A stretch of 50,062 nucleotides of DNA. It comes from a virus. The stretch is from positions 1-50,062 of IMG/VR virus record IMGVR_UViG_3300031803_000157; one strand, 5' to 3'. The position numbers and the translations under genes were made by a program. Below are positions 23,282-31,319 of this stretch, in pieces. The notes beneath the pieces are model-generated. The model had not been told where the DNA came from and did not search any database. It saw only the letters and a program-made list of their open reading frames with translations. The stretch's first letter is position 1; the number at the start of each line of letters is the position of its first letter.

Positions 23282-26200
23282 ATGGTACCTGAAACTTTAA
23301 TGAAAGTGCTGGCAGGAAAGAAGGTCCTGGAGGGCGGTATTAAAGGCGTGAATAAGGCCTTTGAGGGATTCTCTCTACAGGCTCGTGTTGACAAAATCCG
23401 AAAGAAGAAGCAAGCCAAAGAAGATAAGGAACAGCATAAGAAAGACTTAGCCCAAGCCAAAGCCGAAAATAAGCAATTCCTTAGAGAACAAGGGAATATG
23501 AGACAGGCTTTAAGTGATATGTCTGTGAATTTTTTCAAGTCCACAGAACAACAGAAAGAGGCCTTGGATGCCCAAGCAGAGTTAACTAAAGAGACTAAGA
23601 AGCAGGCAGACGATGCAAAGAAGGGCGGTGGCAAAGAAAAGACTGGCGGTCGTCAAGCAGGAACTCCAAATAAAGAAAAGGCAGAAGAAAAGCCAGTAAG
23701 TAATGGCTCCGCCATGGCCCCTGCGGCCATAGTAAAGGAAGAAGGTGTACCTACCGTAGTACAAGTTGAACAGGAGACTCCTGTTCCAGTTCAAAGCGAA
23801 TCAATGGCTGAATTGCTTGCCATCGAGAAAGATTTATTAGAGATAGACAAGCGAAGAGATGCCAGAGAAATTAAAGCGGCCAGAATGGCTCTGGAAGACC
23901 GTAGAGATAGAAAAAAGTTGATGATGGGTGCCGGTAAAGGCGGCCCACCTACGCTGAACAAAAAAGATGATGACGGCGGCGGATTCATAGCAGGTGTTGG
24001 TGCTTTCCTTAAAGGGCCAATTGGAAAAATTGCAATGGCCGTTACTGGTCTTAGCACTGCCACACTAGCATTAAAAACTTTATCTAACAAGTTTTTCAAG
24101 ACAAAATTCACGGTTCCTCCAACAGCCAAAGTTGCAGAAGTAGCCAAACAAGCCAAAGTCGCACCAACCGCTAAAGAAGCCAAGGTCGCTAAACAAGCCA
24201 AGGTAGCCAAAGTCGCACCTAAGGCCGAACAGGCGAAAGTTGCCAAGCAAGCCAAGGTCGCTAAACAAGCCAAGGTCGCTAAAGTTGCCAAGTTACCGGA
24301 GAACCTTAAGAGCGTCAAGACTGCGGCGGTGGCTAAGGTTGCACCAACGGCCCCTACTGCTAAAGTTGCCAAGTTACCGGAGAACCTTAAGAGCGTCAAG
24401 ACTGCGGCGGTGGCTAAGGTTGCACCTACCGCACCAACCGCAAAAGTGGCGGCAATTCCAGAAAACCTTAAGAGCGTCAAGACTGCGGCAGTAGCCAAAG
24501 TTGCACCTACCGCGCCGACAGCCAAAGTTCCTGTACTTCCAGATAACCTTAAAAACGTCAAGACGGCAGCGGTTGCCAAGGTTGCACCCACTGCCCCTAC
24601 TGCTAAAATCAATTATAGTCGATTGGGGAACATCTTTAAGAAATTACTACCTCCGCCACTTGCAACTGCTGTAGTCACTAATGCTGGCGTAGGTTCAGGC
24701 GATGCGGCCAAAGCCGATGCGAAGGCCAAAGCCGATGCGAAGGCCAAAGTCCAGCAACAGGGCCGGGCAGGGCCGCCTAGAGACGCAAGAGGACGATTTG
24801 TATCTACCAAACCGAATGTCGTACCAGATACCAAACCGACTGTCAAAGTAGATGCGAAAGTTAAAGTACCAACAAGCACAGGTGGTCCTCCAGGCCAAAA
24901 TATCAAAGCGCCTACAGTAACGGCACCACCAGTGGCTTCCACTGCTGTGAAAGAAACTGCAAAGAATGTTAATAAAATGTCAAAACTATTGAAAGGTGCA
25001 GGTACTGTATTAGGTAAAATCGCTATTCCATTGACAGTCGCAATGTCAGCCTTTGAAGTGTACTCTACTGAGACAAACGAAAACTTAGATAGAGTTGAAA
25101 AGAATATCCAACATACTAAGACGGCTGGTGGACTTGGTGGTGCCGTTACTGGTGCAGCCATCGGAGCGGCTGTCGGCTCAGTTGTTCCAGTTGTTGGAAC
25201 GATAATTGGTGGACTTGTCGGTGGTGCTTTGGGTTATTTTGCAGGCGGACAGGTTGCTGAAACTATAGCAGAAGAAGCCTCTGCTAAAACCGTTGAAACA
25301 AATGTATCAGGTAATTATGGATTAAGTAAAGAAGAAAAAATGTACCTTGCCAAAAAGGCCGAAAAAGGCGGTGCAGTTGATATAGGAACAGGTCACGGTG
25401 ATATTGATGATTTGGAAAAACTATCAAAATTGGATATCGAAACTTTAGAATCATTACTTGATGTTGAAACGTGGAAAGATAATGACCTAGAACAAATTAA
25501 AGCCATCTTAGAGGCGAAAAAAGAAGGCCGTGAAATGATATTTAAGGCGGCTGATAGCAAAAGTAAGTGGACTGGTGGAATGTTTGGAGAGGATGAAGCA
25601 CTTACATTTGGTGAGGCAGGCTCTGCTGGACCGAATCTTGTGGCTCCACAGGGTGTTGACACATCTAGTGCAGGTGTTGTTACGGGAGACCAACCACTAC
25701 CAACTATGATGGAAGCATCCGATAGACTAGAGGGAGCATTAGAAAAGGCTTATATGAAGGGAGATACCCTCGGTGCTGGAACACAAGAGTATGCGGATTG
25801 GCTGGCTGAGGTTGCCCGATTAGAACAAGATGTAGATGACTTAGATATGATGTCGGCAGACGAGTTTAATAAACTTACTCCAGATTCTAATATAATGGAT
25901 AGTTTCTATAAAGCAGGAACTACTGAAGGTTCTATATTCGTTCACGATGTACACCTTCTTGACTTTTTGAAGGGCAATTCAGGAAAGATGGCTATCGGTG
26001 GAAATGTTACAACACAAGACCTAGCCTGGAAAGTAAATCAAGATAAAATGAATACAGGCCCTGGTATTACCGAGGGCAACACCGCATTGGACTCAGCAAG
26101 ACTATCAGACGCCGTTATTACAGCAACTATGGCAGCCGAGGCCTCCAAAACTGAAGGTGGCGGTCCCACGACTGCGGTTATTGCACCAGTTGATAATAGT

Positions 26201-26299
26201 ACGGTAGTCACGAATCAGATAAATACTTCATCAACGGCTCACGCACCAATGTCGCCCGCAGGGATGGGTCATATGGGCATAAATACTCCGAGAGGTTAA
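23282..26299 (+). CDS. 29: Tail tape-measure protein (gp29-like)
   Basis: 1005 aa, the longest plus-strand gene, directly after the 26/51-like genes as T4 gene 29 follows 26-51-27-28. The N-terminal 200 residues are a charged coiled coil (KIRKKKQAKEDKEQHKKDL). Residues about 280-440 are Ala/Lys/Val repeats (KVAKQAKVAKQAK; then four 27-residue repeats with ENLKSVKTAAVAKVAPTAPT). A glycine-zipper hydrophobic segment (residues about 613-655, GAAIGAAVGSVVPVVGTIIG) resembles tape-measure membrane-insertion segments. The C-terminal third is acidic. Identification rests on size, repeats, zipper and position; direct similarity to T4 gp29 (590 aa) is not visible by eye. Confidence 0.7.
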   Translation: MVPETLMKVLAGKKVLEGGIKGVNKAFEGFSLQARVDKIRKKKQAKEDKEQHKKDLAQAKAENKQFLREQGNMRQALSDMSVNFFKSTEQQKEALDAQAELTKETKKQADDAKKGGGKEKTGGRQAGTPNKEKAEEKPVSNGSAMAPAAIVKEEGVPTVVQVEQETPVPVQSESMAELLAIEKDLLEIDKRRDAREIKAARMALEDRRDRKKLMMGAGKGGPPTLNKKDDDGGGFIAGVGAFLKGPIGKIAMAVTGLSTATLALKTLSNKFFKTKFTVPPTAKVAEVAKQAKVAPTAKEAKVAKQAKVAKVAPKAEQAKVAKQAKVAKQAKVAKVAKLPENLKSVKTAAVAKVAPTAPTAKVAKLPENLKSVKTAAVAKVAPTAPTAKVAAIPENLKSVKTAAVAKVAPTAPTAKVPVLPDNLKNVKTAAVAKVAPTAPTAKINYSRLGNIFKKLLPPPLATAVVTNAGVGSGDAAKADAKAKADAKAKVQQQGRAGPPRDARGRFVSTKPNVVPDTKPTVKVDAKVKVPTSTGGPPGQNIKAPTVTAPPVASTAVKETAKNVNKMSKLLKGAGTVLGKIAIPLTVAMSAFEVYSTETNENLDRVEKNIQHTKTAGGLGGAVTGAAIGAAVGSVVPVVGTIIGGLVGGALGYFAGGQVAETIAEEASAKTVETNVSGNYGLSKEEKMYLAKKAEKGGAVDIGTGHGDIDDLEKLSKLDIETLESLLDVETWKDNDLEQIKAILEAKKEGREMIFKAADSKSKWTGGMFGEDEALTFGEAGSAGPNLVAPQGVDTSSAGVVTGDQPLPTMMEASDRLEGALEKAYMKGDTLGAGTQEYADWLAEVARLEQDVDDLDMMSADEFNKLTPDSNIMDSFYKAGTTEGSIFVHDVHLLDFLKGNSGKMAIGGNVTTQDLAWKVNQDKMNTGPGITEGNTALDSARLSDAVITATMAAEASKTEGGGPTTAVIAPVDNSTVVTNQINTSSTAHAPMSPAGMGHMGINTPRG
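24121..24610 (+). repeat. Tandem repeats coding Ala-Lys-Val modules in the tape-measure gene
   Basis: From 24121 the DNA repeats short units coding KVAKQA (18 nt, imperfect). From about 24289 to 24610 there are four copies of an 81-nt unit whose core codes ENLKSVKTAAVAKVAPTAPT; the first two copies are almost identical at DNA level and the third and fourth have diverged. The gradient suggests recent duplication, a way to change tail length in 27-residue steps. Confidence 0.85.
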
Positions 26300-26300
26300 A

Positions 26301-27200
26301 ATGGAACAAACAATGAAAAAAGAACTAATTGACGAGGCCGTGCGCCTTGTAGAAGAAACACACAACGATGATATCGGTACCGCTGATTTCAGTTTTAACA
26401 AACTCATCAAGACATTTGAAGAGTTGCCAACAATATCTCTATTGAGAGAGGTTGCGACAACTGTTCCTATGAAAATGTCAACGGGCTCAATCATCAATAT
26501 TCGCAGAAATCCTGCCACCAATTCCTTTGAAACAGTAGAGGCTACATTAACAATAAACACCGCGGCCTCTAATCCAATTCAGTCTGGTCTTTCAATGGAA
26601 GCAATGCGTGACCTTAATAATCAATACGGATTGGATGGATATAAAATTGCGGCGAATCTATTAAAGGGAATTACTGATGCGGCAGAAAATACTGCTTTCT
26701 TCTCATTTATGGATGCCAACGCATTAAACACACCAGCATTAGTATTGTCTGACCCAAATTCAGCAGAACCGTGTTTGTTTGAGATTACTCAACGTGTTCA
26801 GGAACTTGTTATCAAGATGAATACTCCTAATTTCAGGACCTTTAATGCTTTTGCTATTCTTCCATACAAGAATGCGGCCAGTATCTCAGCACTTAGCCAC
26901 TATGTTCGTGGTGAAGAAGATGCGAATAAGGACTTGATTATTAATAAGATAGGCAAGACTTCATATTATGTCAATTCAGATACAACCGCAACAAAGGTAT
27001 ATGTTGGATTAAAAGCCAAGGATAAGAAATCTCTTGGTGCATCTTCAATCATTATGGGAACATTCCCACAAGAACTTTTGCGGTCAACGCACGTAGAATC
27101 CTTTCAAGGAAATATCGGTCTCTTAAATCGTTATGCTACTGCTATGAACCCACTACACGATACTGGTTATGAAATGTTGATGGAATTTACTATATCATAA
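26301..27200 (+). CDS. 24: gp23/gp24-family capsid-fold protein
   Basis: 299 aa. Two segments align with T4 gp24/gp23: SGLSMEAMRDLNNQYGLDG...NLLKGITDAAE (compare T4 gp24 TGITVELAQDLEANGFDA..FLEDLLATEMADE) and, near the C-terminus, QGNIGLLNRYATAMNPLHD (T4 QPSIGLLVRYALSANPYT). These are the E-loop/P-domain landmarks of the HK97-fold capsid proteins. It is shorter than gp24 (427 aa) and lacks the N-terminal half. It is odd for it to sit at the end of a tail operon, so a minor head or vertex protein, or a capsid-fold protein reused elsewhere, is inferred. It starts one base after the tape-measure stop, with GAGG upstream, and ends before a strong terminator. Confidence 0.62.
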   Translation: MEQTMKKELIDEAVRLVEETHNDDIGTADFSFNKLIKTFEELPTISLLREVATTVPMKMSTGSIINIRRNPATNSFETVEATLTINTAASNPIQSGLSMEAMRDLNNQYGLDGYKIAANLLKGITDAAENTAFFSFMDANALNTPALVLSDPNSAEPCLFEITQRVQELVIKMNTPNFRTFNAFAILPYKNAASISALSHYVRGEEDANKDLIINKIGKTSYYVNSDTTATKVYVGLKAKDKKSLGASSIIMGTFPQELLRSTHVESFQGNIGLLNRYATAMNPLHDTGYEMLMEFTIS

Positions 27201-27240
27201 AACTGGCCATGATTTTCGGGCATTTCCGCCCAAAAAAAAA

Positions 27241-27260
27241 GGGAGCCTTTGCGGGCTCCC
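27241..27260. terminator. Bidirectional intrinsic terminator between convergent operons
   Basis: GGGAGCC-TTTGCG-GGCTCCC, flanked by nine A on the left and TTTCTCTTT on the right, so each strand shows a GC stem followed by a T tract. It ends the plus structural operon and the minus gp32 gene. A second GGGC/GCCC stem lies at 27218-27231. Confidence 0.9.
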
Positions 27261-27286
27261 TTTCTCTTTGAGATAATCCTGATGGA

Positions 27287-28183
27287 CTATGCTTCGGCCA
27301 ATTTTGAGAAATAACTCATCGTATCGTCTTCCTCTACATCACCGCTATCTACAACTGGAATATCATCAGCCGTAGATTCTGTCACCATTGTTGCAGGTAC
27401 AGAAACGGATTCAGCAGTGAATGACGAAGTATCAGAATTACCTCCCCCGATTACTCGAAGGAATTTCTTCTTCAACTCATCATATGATTTGAACTTATCC
27501 TCACTGACTTCGGCTGTCAACGAATACAGACCGTTATAAAGGGTCTCCATTTCGCTTTCATCCTTCAGCCATTGAGAAGGTTCCTCAAAACCGGACTTGT
27601 CATACTTCACAAAACCGTCGGCTTTTCGTGCCTTAAGTTTGAAGTTAGCGCCGTTAAATAGATTAAACACATTAACGGGTGACTCATCATCAAACTCAGG
27701 TGCGCCTGCGGCCTGTATCATATCAAAAATAGACTTCCCATATTTGTAGAGAAAAACTTTCCCTTCATTTTCCGGATGGGCTGAATCATTAACAACATAG
27801 ACGTTTGAGATATACTGAAGCCTACGCTTCCTATCTCTCGCAATCTGTTTGTTAGAGTCTATACCAGAATTCCACAACTCACTGTTAGCCTCGGACACCG
27901 GGTCCTGCTTTTCAATGGTTGTGAGCGAATTCTCGATATACCAACCCCCTTTACCTTTGAAACCGTGAGAGTAGATTTTCACGAATGGAAAATCTTCCTT
28001 CTCGGGTGCATCGAGGAAACGAATAATAGCATATCCGTTGCTTGACTTATCCCGTTCCAACTTCCAGTAACGGTCGTCTACGTAACTTGCTTTCGACCCG
28101 CCAGCGGCCGATTGCAGTTTGTCCATCATTGATTCTACGTCCTTTTTTGACTTAGAACGCTTTTTAAGAGCGGCAAAACTCAT
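27287..28183 (-). CDS. 32: Single-stranded DNA-binding protein gp32
   Basis: 298 aa (T4: 301). The basic N-terminal cooperativity domain (MSFAALKKRSKSKKDVESMM) precedes the OB-type core with WKLERDKSSNGYAIIRFL, FPFVKIYSHGFKG.GGWYIENSL and LYKYGKSIFDMI. The C-terminus is acidic (VDSGDVEEDDTMSYFSKLAEA), the protein-interaction tail. gp32 coats ssDNA and coordinates replication and repair. The zinc ligands of T4 gp32 (His plus three Cys) are not kept: only SHG is present and the following loop has no cysteine, as in other marine homologues. The gp59 loader that binds gp32 is encoded at 30466. Confidence 0.93.
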   Translation of the reverse strand: MSFAALKKRSKSKKDVESMMDKLQSAAGGSKASYVDDRYWKLERDKSSNGYAIIRFLDAPEKEDFPFVKIYSHGFKGKGGWYIENSLTTIEKQDPVSEANSELWNSGIDSNKQIARDRKRRLQYISNVYVVNDSAHPENEGKVFLYKYGKSIFDMIQAAGAPEFDDESPVNVFNLFNGANFKLKARKADGFVKYDKSGFEEPSQWLKDESEMETLYNGLYSLTAEVSEDKFKSYDELKKKFLRVIGGGNSDTSSFTAESVSVPATMVTESTADDIPVVDSGDVEEDDTMSYFSKLAEA

Positions 28184-28281
28184 AATACTTCTCCTATTGT
28201 TTTGTATTAGATTTAAGGTGTGGCACTATGCCACTTACCTGCTTGTGTAGTTTGTAAATAGCACTACCCACTATGATGTTA

Positions 28282-28596
28282 TCAGCCCTTCGGGGTCTTA
28301 TCAGTAGCACCATCGACCCGAATTTTCTCAGGTGCTGGTTGTGGTGCTTTCTTAACTTTAACTCCGCCGACTGGCAGTGGTGCATCGTCACCATCCATCA
28401 CGGCTTTAATCGCTTGAGCAAAACCTGCCCTAGCCATTTCAAGTCGCTGAACTTCTTTGTCAATAGAAACCAGATGCTCAATAGCAATCTTTGCCACGGT
28501 CGGCAAAGTATCTACATCATACTCGTTCCCATCAATTCGTACGGTATTCTTCTGTACGATACCTTTCAAATTTGCTACTTTTTCTTCATCAGTCAT
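28282..28596 (-). CDS. Small conserved protein, DUF6447-like
   Basis: 104 aa. The core IDGNEYDVDTLPTVAKIAIEHL..IDKEVQRLEMARAGFAQAIK resembles DUF6447, a short domain with a beta hairpin followed by a coiled helix that is found in phages and bacteria; no function is known to me. The C-terminus is Pro/Lys-rich and disordered. Both an exact TATAAATA late box (28617-28624) and a perfect sigma70-type promoter (28631-28659) precede it, so early and late expression are both possible. AGGAG lies before the ATG. Confidence 0.6.
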   Translation of the reverse strand: MTDEEKVANLKGIVQKNTVRIDGNEYDVDTLPTVAKIAIEHLVSIDKEVQRLEMARAGFAQAIKAVMDGDDAPLPVGGVKVKKAPQPAPEKIRVDGATDKTPKG

Positions 28597-28616
28597 ATTT
28601 AATATTCTCCTACTTT

Positions 28617-28624
28617 TATTTATA
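28617..28624 (-). promoter_or_regulatory. T4-type late promoter box
   Basis: The minus strand reads TATAAATA 21 nt upstream of ATG 28596 and 7 nt downstream of a sigma70-type -10 box, a stacked early/late promoter pair for the small gene and gp32 beyond it. Confidence 0.7.
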
Positions 28625-28630
28625 AGGGTT

Positions 28631-28659
28631 ATTATACACTATTTAATCAGTCTTGTCAA
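28631..28659 (-). promoter_or_regulatory. Consensus sigma70-type promoter (TTGACA-17-TATAAT)
   Basis: -35 at 28654-28659 and -10 at 28631-28636, 17-nt spacer, both hexamers perfect on the minus strand. It overlaps the last codons of the upstream 82-aa gene. Confidence 0.85.
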
Positions 28660-28891
28660 CTACTTTATCTTCTAATTTCTCGATTTCTTTTTTGATTTTG
28701 GTCCTCTCACGCTTTAAAGTATGTATCTCCTCACGAATCCACTCAGCATCTCGTTTATCGTCTAATGCGGCCTCCATACGGTTGCCAGTAGTCTGTACTT
28801 CCTCAATCAACCCAAGAAGCATACCAAAATTTAAAGTCTTGGTAGTGGTCCGCATCTCCTCTAATATATCGCACAAATATCGGTTTGCCAT
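28643..28891 (-). CDS. Conserved hypothetical of T4-like marine phages, coiled coil
   Basis: 82 aa beginning MANRYLCDILEEMRTTTKTL, then LLGLIEEVQTTGNRMEAALDD, then a Lys/Glu coiled coil to the C-terminus. I recall this opening as a frequent small conserved protein in T4-like cyanophages, where it has no assigned function. A perfect sigma70-type promoter lies 45-73 nt upstream (28936-28964), so it is probably early. The next promoter downstream sits within its final codons. Confidence 0.7.
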   Translation of the reverse strand: MANRYLCDILEEMRTTTKTLNFGMLLGLIEEVQTTGNRMEAALDDKRDAEWIREEIHTLKRERTKIKKEIEKLEDKVVDKTD

Positions 28892-28935
28892 TAGAATAGT
28901 ACCTGTTTATTACCAAAGTTCAATTCTTAATAGTT

Positions 28936-28964
28936 ATTATACAGCATCCTTATTCATTTGTCAA
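28936..28964 (-). promoter_or_regulatory. Consensus sigma70-type promoter
   Basis: Minus strand TTGACA (28959-28964), 17-nt spacer, TATAAT (28936-28941). It overlaps the 3' end of thyX and would transcribe the 82-aa gene. Confidence 0.85.
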
Positions 28965-29960
28965 GAGTTTTTTTACATTTTTTGCATATTTTTTCACTTC
29001 CAATTGGGCAGTTCCTTCTATCCGTAGGTCAAATAGCCTCTTATAGGCATTAATAGAGGCCGTTTCCACGAACTCCGTATACATCGACTGAGGCAATAAG
29101 GACCTGGCCTGTTCCGGGCATATGTTCTCCACGTCAATCATTTCGTTATATTTAGCCTGCACTCCATAGGTAGCATCGGCTATCCATCCTGCCATATCAT
29201 CAGTATATTCGTGAATTTCCTCAGAGGAACCCTGCTTCACATTATCAGCCCGGAGCCTCCATTCGTGTGGAATAAAGAATTCTGGTGGACTTGATACATA
29301 CCTTCTCGATACTTCGTTTCTCGTGAAACCAATTTGATGCTTATACCACTGTCGAGACACGAAAATCGGCATCCTGATTCTGAATTGTGCTACTTGAAGT
29401 TTGTCAGTATCCCATCCTAGACCTTGATATAAGTGTTTCTTATACCACCACGTATTATCTATATCACTCAGCATATGTGTCCAATCTTCGACTAGATGAC
29501 CATCGATTTGGAGCGGACCTATTTTGAATGCGGCGAGGGTAACGCCATTATTATACCTCATACTTTCTGTTATTACACCGTGCTTCAGAAACGCATATAA
29601 GGAACCACGCTCATAAAAGCGAACTGCTTCCCGGCCTGTGGTTTGATTTATTGAAATAACTGACCGAACAAACTGGTCATTAGCAGTCTGGGTAATCCAT
29701 ACGATATACCTTTCTGTACTCATCTCTCGCTCAAGTAAATATTGACAGTGAGAGAATGGAGTCCAGTGATTGTGTTTCGCCAGGAAATTGATTAATCCTG
29801 TATCTTTTTTTGTATCGAATTCGGTGTGGACTTTGTCCATCGATACTCTGGCCGCATTAACTACTTGTAAGTCTGTAGGAGTAATAGGCAACATTTCAAC
29901 GGACGAAATCCCATCTCCCAATGGGTCTAACTTTTGTCCGAGCGTATCATTTCTCATCAT
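28950..29960 (-). CDS. thyX: FAD-dependent thymidylate synthase ThyX
   Basis: 336 aa. ThyX methylates dUMP to dTMP using FAD and methylene-tetrahydrofolate. Motifs seen are HNHWTPFSHCQYLLEREMS, FVSRQWYKHQIGFTRNEVS followed by RRY (the phage variant of the ThyX RHR-S-RY signature), and CPEQARSLLPQSMYTEF. The length exceeds bacterial ThyX (about 250) by inserts typical of T4-like marine phages. The gene overlaps the start of the preceding small gene by 14 nt and sits among gp32, gp59 and nrd genes, supplying nucleotides for phage replication. Its last codons host a promoter. Confidence 0.93.
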   Translation of the reverse strand: MMRNDTLGQKLDPLGDGISSVEMLPITPTDLQVVNAARVSMDKVHTEFDTKKDTGLINFLAKHNHWTPFSHCQYLLEREMSTERYIVWITQTANDQFVRSVISINQTTGREAVRFYERGSLYAFLKHGVITESMRYNNGVTLAAFKIGPLQIDGHLVEDWTHMLSDIDNTWWYKKHLYQGLGWDTDKLQVAQFRIRMPIFVSRQWYKHQIGFTRNEVSRRYVSSPPEFFIPHEWRLRADNVKQGSSEEIHEYTDDMAGWIADATYGVQAKYNEMIDVENICPEQARSLLPQSMYTEFVETASINAYKRLFDLRIEGTAQLEVKKYAKNVKKLLTNE

Positions 29961-30240
29961 CTAATTTTTCACCCTTATCAGTTCGTTTTCCTAGCCATTC
30001 CCATAAAGACCAGCCCCACCGGTCATCAATTCTATGGAAGTCTGCCTCATTAACTACACGATAACATACATCACCAAGTTTAATTTTAACTTCATCTGCC
30101 TGTGGCATTGACGTACATCCATAATCTGTTTCTCTAATAACAAAAGCAAATCCTTGTGTAGACACGTGGCCTGGTATCTCATTAATCTCAATTTCCGCCA
30201 TCGCCAGTGTACCTGAAAGTATAATAGATTCGAGTAACAA
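29947..30240 (-). CDS. Hypothetical 97-aa protein
   Basis: Not recognised. The first 15 residues are hydrophobic (MLLESIILSGTLAMA), possibly a weak signal or an artefact of a start upstream of MAEIEINEIPG (M14), which would give 84 aa. The body is mixed beta with a Trp-rich C-terminal segment (DDRWGWSLWEWLGKR). It overlaps thyX by 14 nt and follows the 77-aa gene after 8 nt, so it belongs to the 33-59-thyX transcript. Confidence 0.5.
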   Translation of the reverse strand: MLLESIILSGTLAMAEIEINEIPGHVSTQGFAFVIRETDYGCTSMPQADEVKIKLGDVCYRVVNEADFHRIDDRWGWSLWEWLGKRTDKGEKLDDEK

Positions 30241-30248
30241 TGGGCACT

Positions 30249-30482
30249 TTAGCCTTCCTGTAATAGTTGTTTGACGCCTTCTGTGGCATTTAACATATCA
30301 ACTAACATTTGATAATCTTCTCTGGCCTTACCTGGAAGAGGATATGATAAGGTGGTCTCTACTGAAACGTCATTGAGTAAATATCTCAATTTCAGGTCCT
30401 CCCCTCCGTCATATGTAACCTCTTTCAACTTAACTTTGGTCAAATTGATTTCTGTATCGTGATTGTCATTCATTTGTGGCAT
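30249..30482 (-). CDS. Hypothetical 77-aa protein
   Basis: Not recognised. Beta strands (LTKVKLKEVTYDGGEDLKL) are followed by a C-terminal helix (REDYQMLVDMLNATEGVKQLL). It overlaps the 3' end of gene 59 by 17 nt, a tight linkage that suggests it is co-translated with the helicase loader. Confidence 0.55.
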   Translation of the reverse strand: MPQMNDNHDTEINLTKVKLKEVTYDGGEDLKLRYLLNDVSVETTLSYPLPGKAREDYQMLVDMLNATEGVKQLLQEG

Positions 30483-31092
30483 TACAAAATACTCCCTTCA
30501 TTATATCGCTATAATGCTTTGTGTTTAAATTTAGAAATTCAGCGTATCTGTCATATCTATATTGCTCTGTTGGAAAGATGAGGGAGTCAGTAATATTCTT
30601 ACCGATACGCTTACTGAAATTTAGAATTTTATCCATAATGATATAACTCTCCACTTCAATCAACCTCTGTTGGACGAATCTGAATATAATAGGATGTTCT
30701 CCATCTTCGACATCAAACAATCTATCAAATTCTAATCCTCGGCCTGTAAGGAACTCCTTCACTTCTTTCAAATCTTCCTCAAATATGTATGATAGAGATT
30801 GTACCCGTTTCTTCCACTTGAAATAAACGTCTTCCGATTCTCTCGAATGTAAATTCCCTATCCATACTTCATCACTCCCGTGATAAGCAAAGTTGGCTAC
30901 AAAATATTGTAGCAAATCCTTGCTTTGTTTGTCTCCTAAAGCCTCAAAAAAGTATCTATCATTACGACTGTCATAACTTTGAGAACCGTTTAATCTGGTC
31001 TTTCCGTTATATTTGACAAAGTTGTAATCATTATGTATACTAAAATGTTGCTTTAAGGAAACATATAATTTATATGCTTCAAATCCTGTCAC
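30466..31092 (-). CDS. 59: Helicase loader gp59
   Basis: 208 aa (T4: 217). It aligns with T4 gp59 by eye: YKLYVSLKQHF, YNFVKYNGK.R, RNDRYFFEALGDKQSKDL, VWIGNLHSRES, FKWKKRVQSLSYIFEEDLK, and a C-terminal block with YDRYAEFLNLN. gp59 loads gp41 helicase onto gp32-coated forks and is central to recombination-dependent replication. Its start overlaps the gene 33-like stop by 4 nt (ATGA), the T4 neighbour order 59-33. Confidence 0.88.
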   Translation of the reverse strand: MTGFEAYKLYVSLKQHFSIHNDYNFVKYNGKTRLNGSQSYDSRNDRYFFEALGDKQSKDLLQYFVANFAYHGSDEVWIGNLHSRESEDVYFKWKKRVQSLSYIFEEDLKEVKEFLTGRGLEFDRLFDVEDGEHPIIFRFVQQRLIEVESYIIMDKILNFSKRIGKNITDSLIFPTEQYRYDRYAEFLNLNTKHYSDIMKGVFCNATNE

Positions 31093-31319
31093 AATGGTAA
31101 TACGCTACCTTCTTCATCATCTTTTTTAATCACATTATTTGCCACTGCTTCTTTAGTTATCTTTACTAAAAAGGCGGGCGATATTAATTTAGCAACTTGT
31201 TTTGGTTCCATCTGGTGTTCTACCATATATTCAACCATTGCATCCATATACGAAACTCCTGCATCAATTCTTTCTTCGATTAAAACTTGAAATGATTGTT
31301 GCTTATTCACCTTCCTCAT
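31089..31319 (-). CDS. 33: Late transcription co-activator gp33-like
   Basis: 76 aa. The middle MRKVNKQQSFQVLIEERIDA, SYMDAMVEYMVEHQMEPKQV and SPAFLVKITKEAVAN match the short gp33 of marine T4-likes (sigma-adaptor helices; T4 gp33 is 112 aa). gp33 binds the RNA polymerase flap and the sliding clamp to activate late promoters, in keeping with the TATAAATA boxes in this window. It lies directly beside gene 59 as in T4, with ATGA overlaps on both sides. Recognition rests on a short sequence plus synteny. Confidence 0.75.
   Translation of the reverse strand: MRKVNKQQSFQVLIEERIDAGVSYMDAMVEYMVEHQMEPKQVAKLISPAFLVKITKEAVANNVIKKDDEEGSVLPL

Noticed and set aside
23791-24612. 273-codon minus-strand ORF opposite the tape-measure gene
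   Set aside because: It is the mirror of the Ala-Lys-Val repeats; composition follows from the repeat and there is no ribosome site.
24613-25161. 182-codon minus-strand ORF opposite the tape-measure gene
   Set aside because: Antisense shadow of a Gly/Ala-rich coding region.
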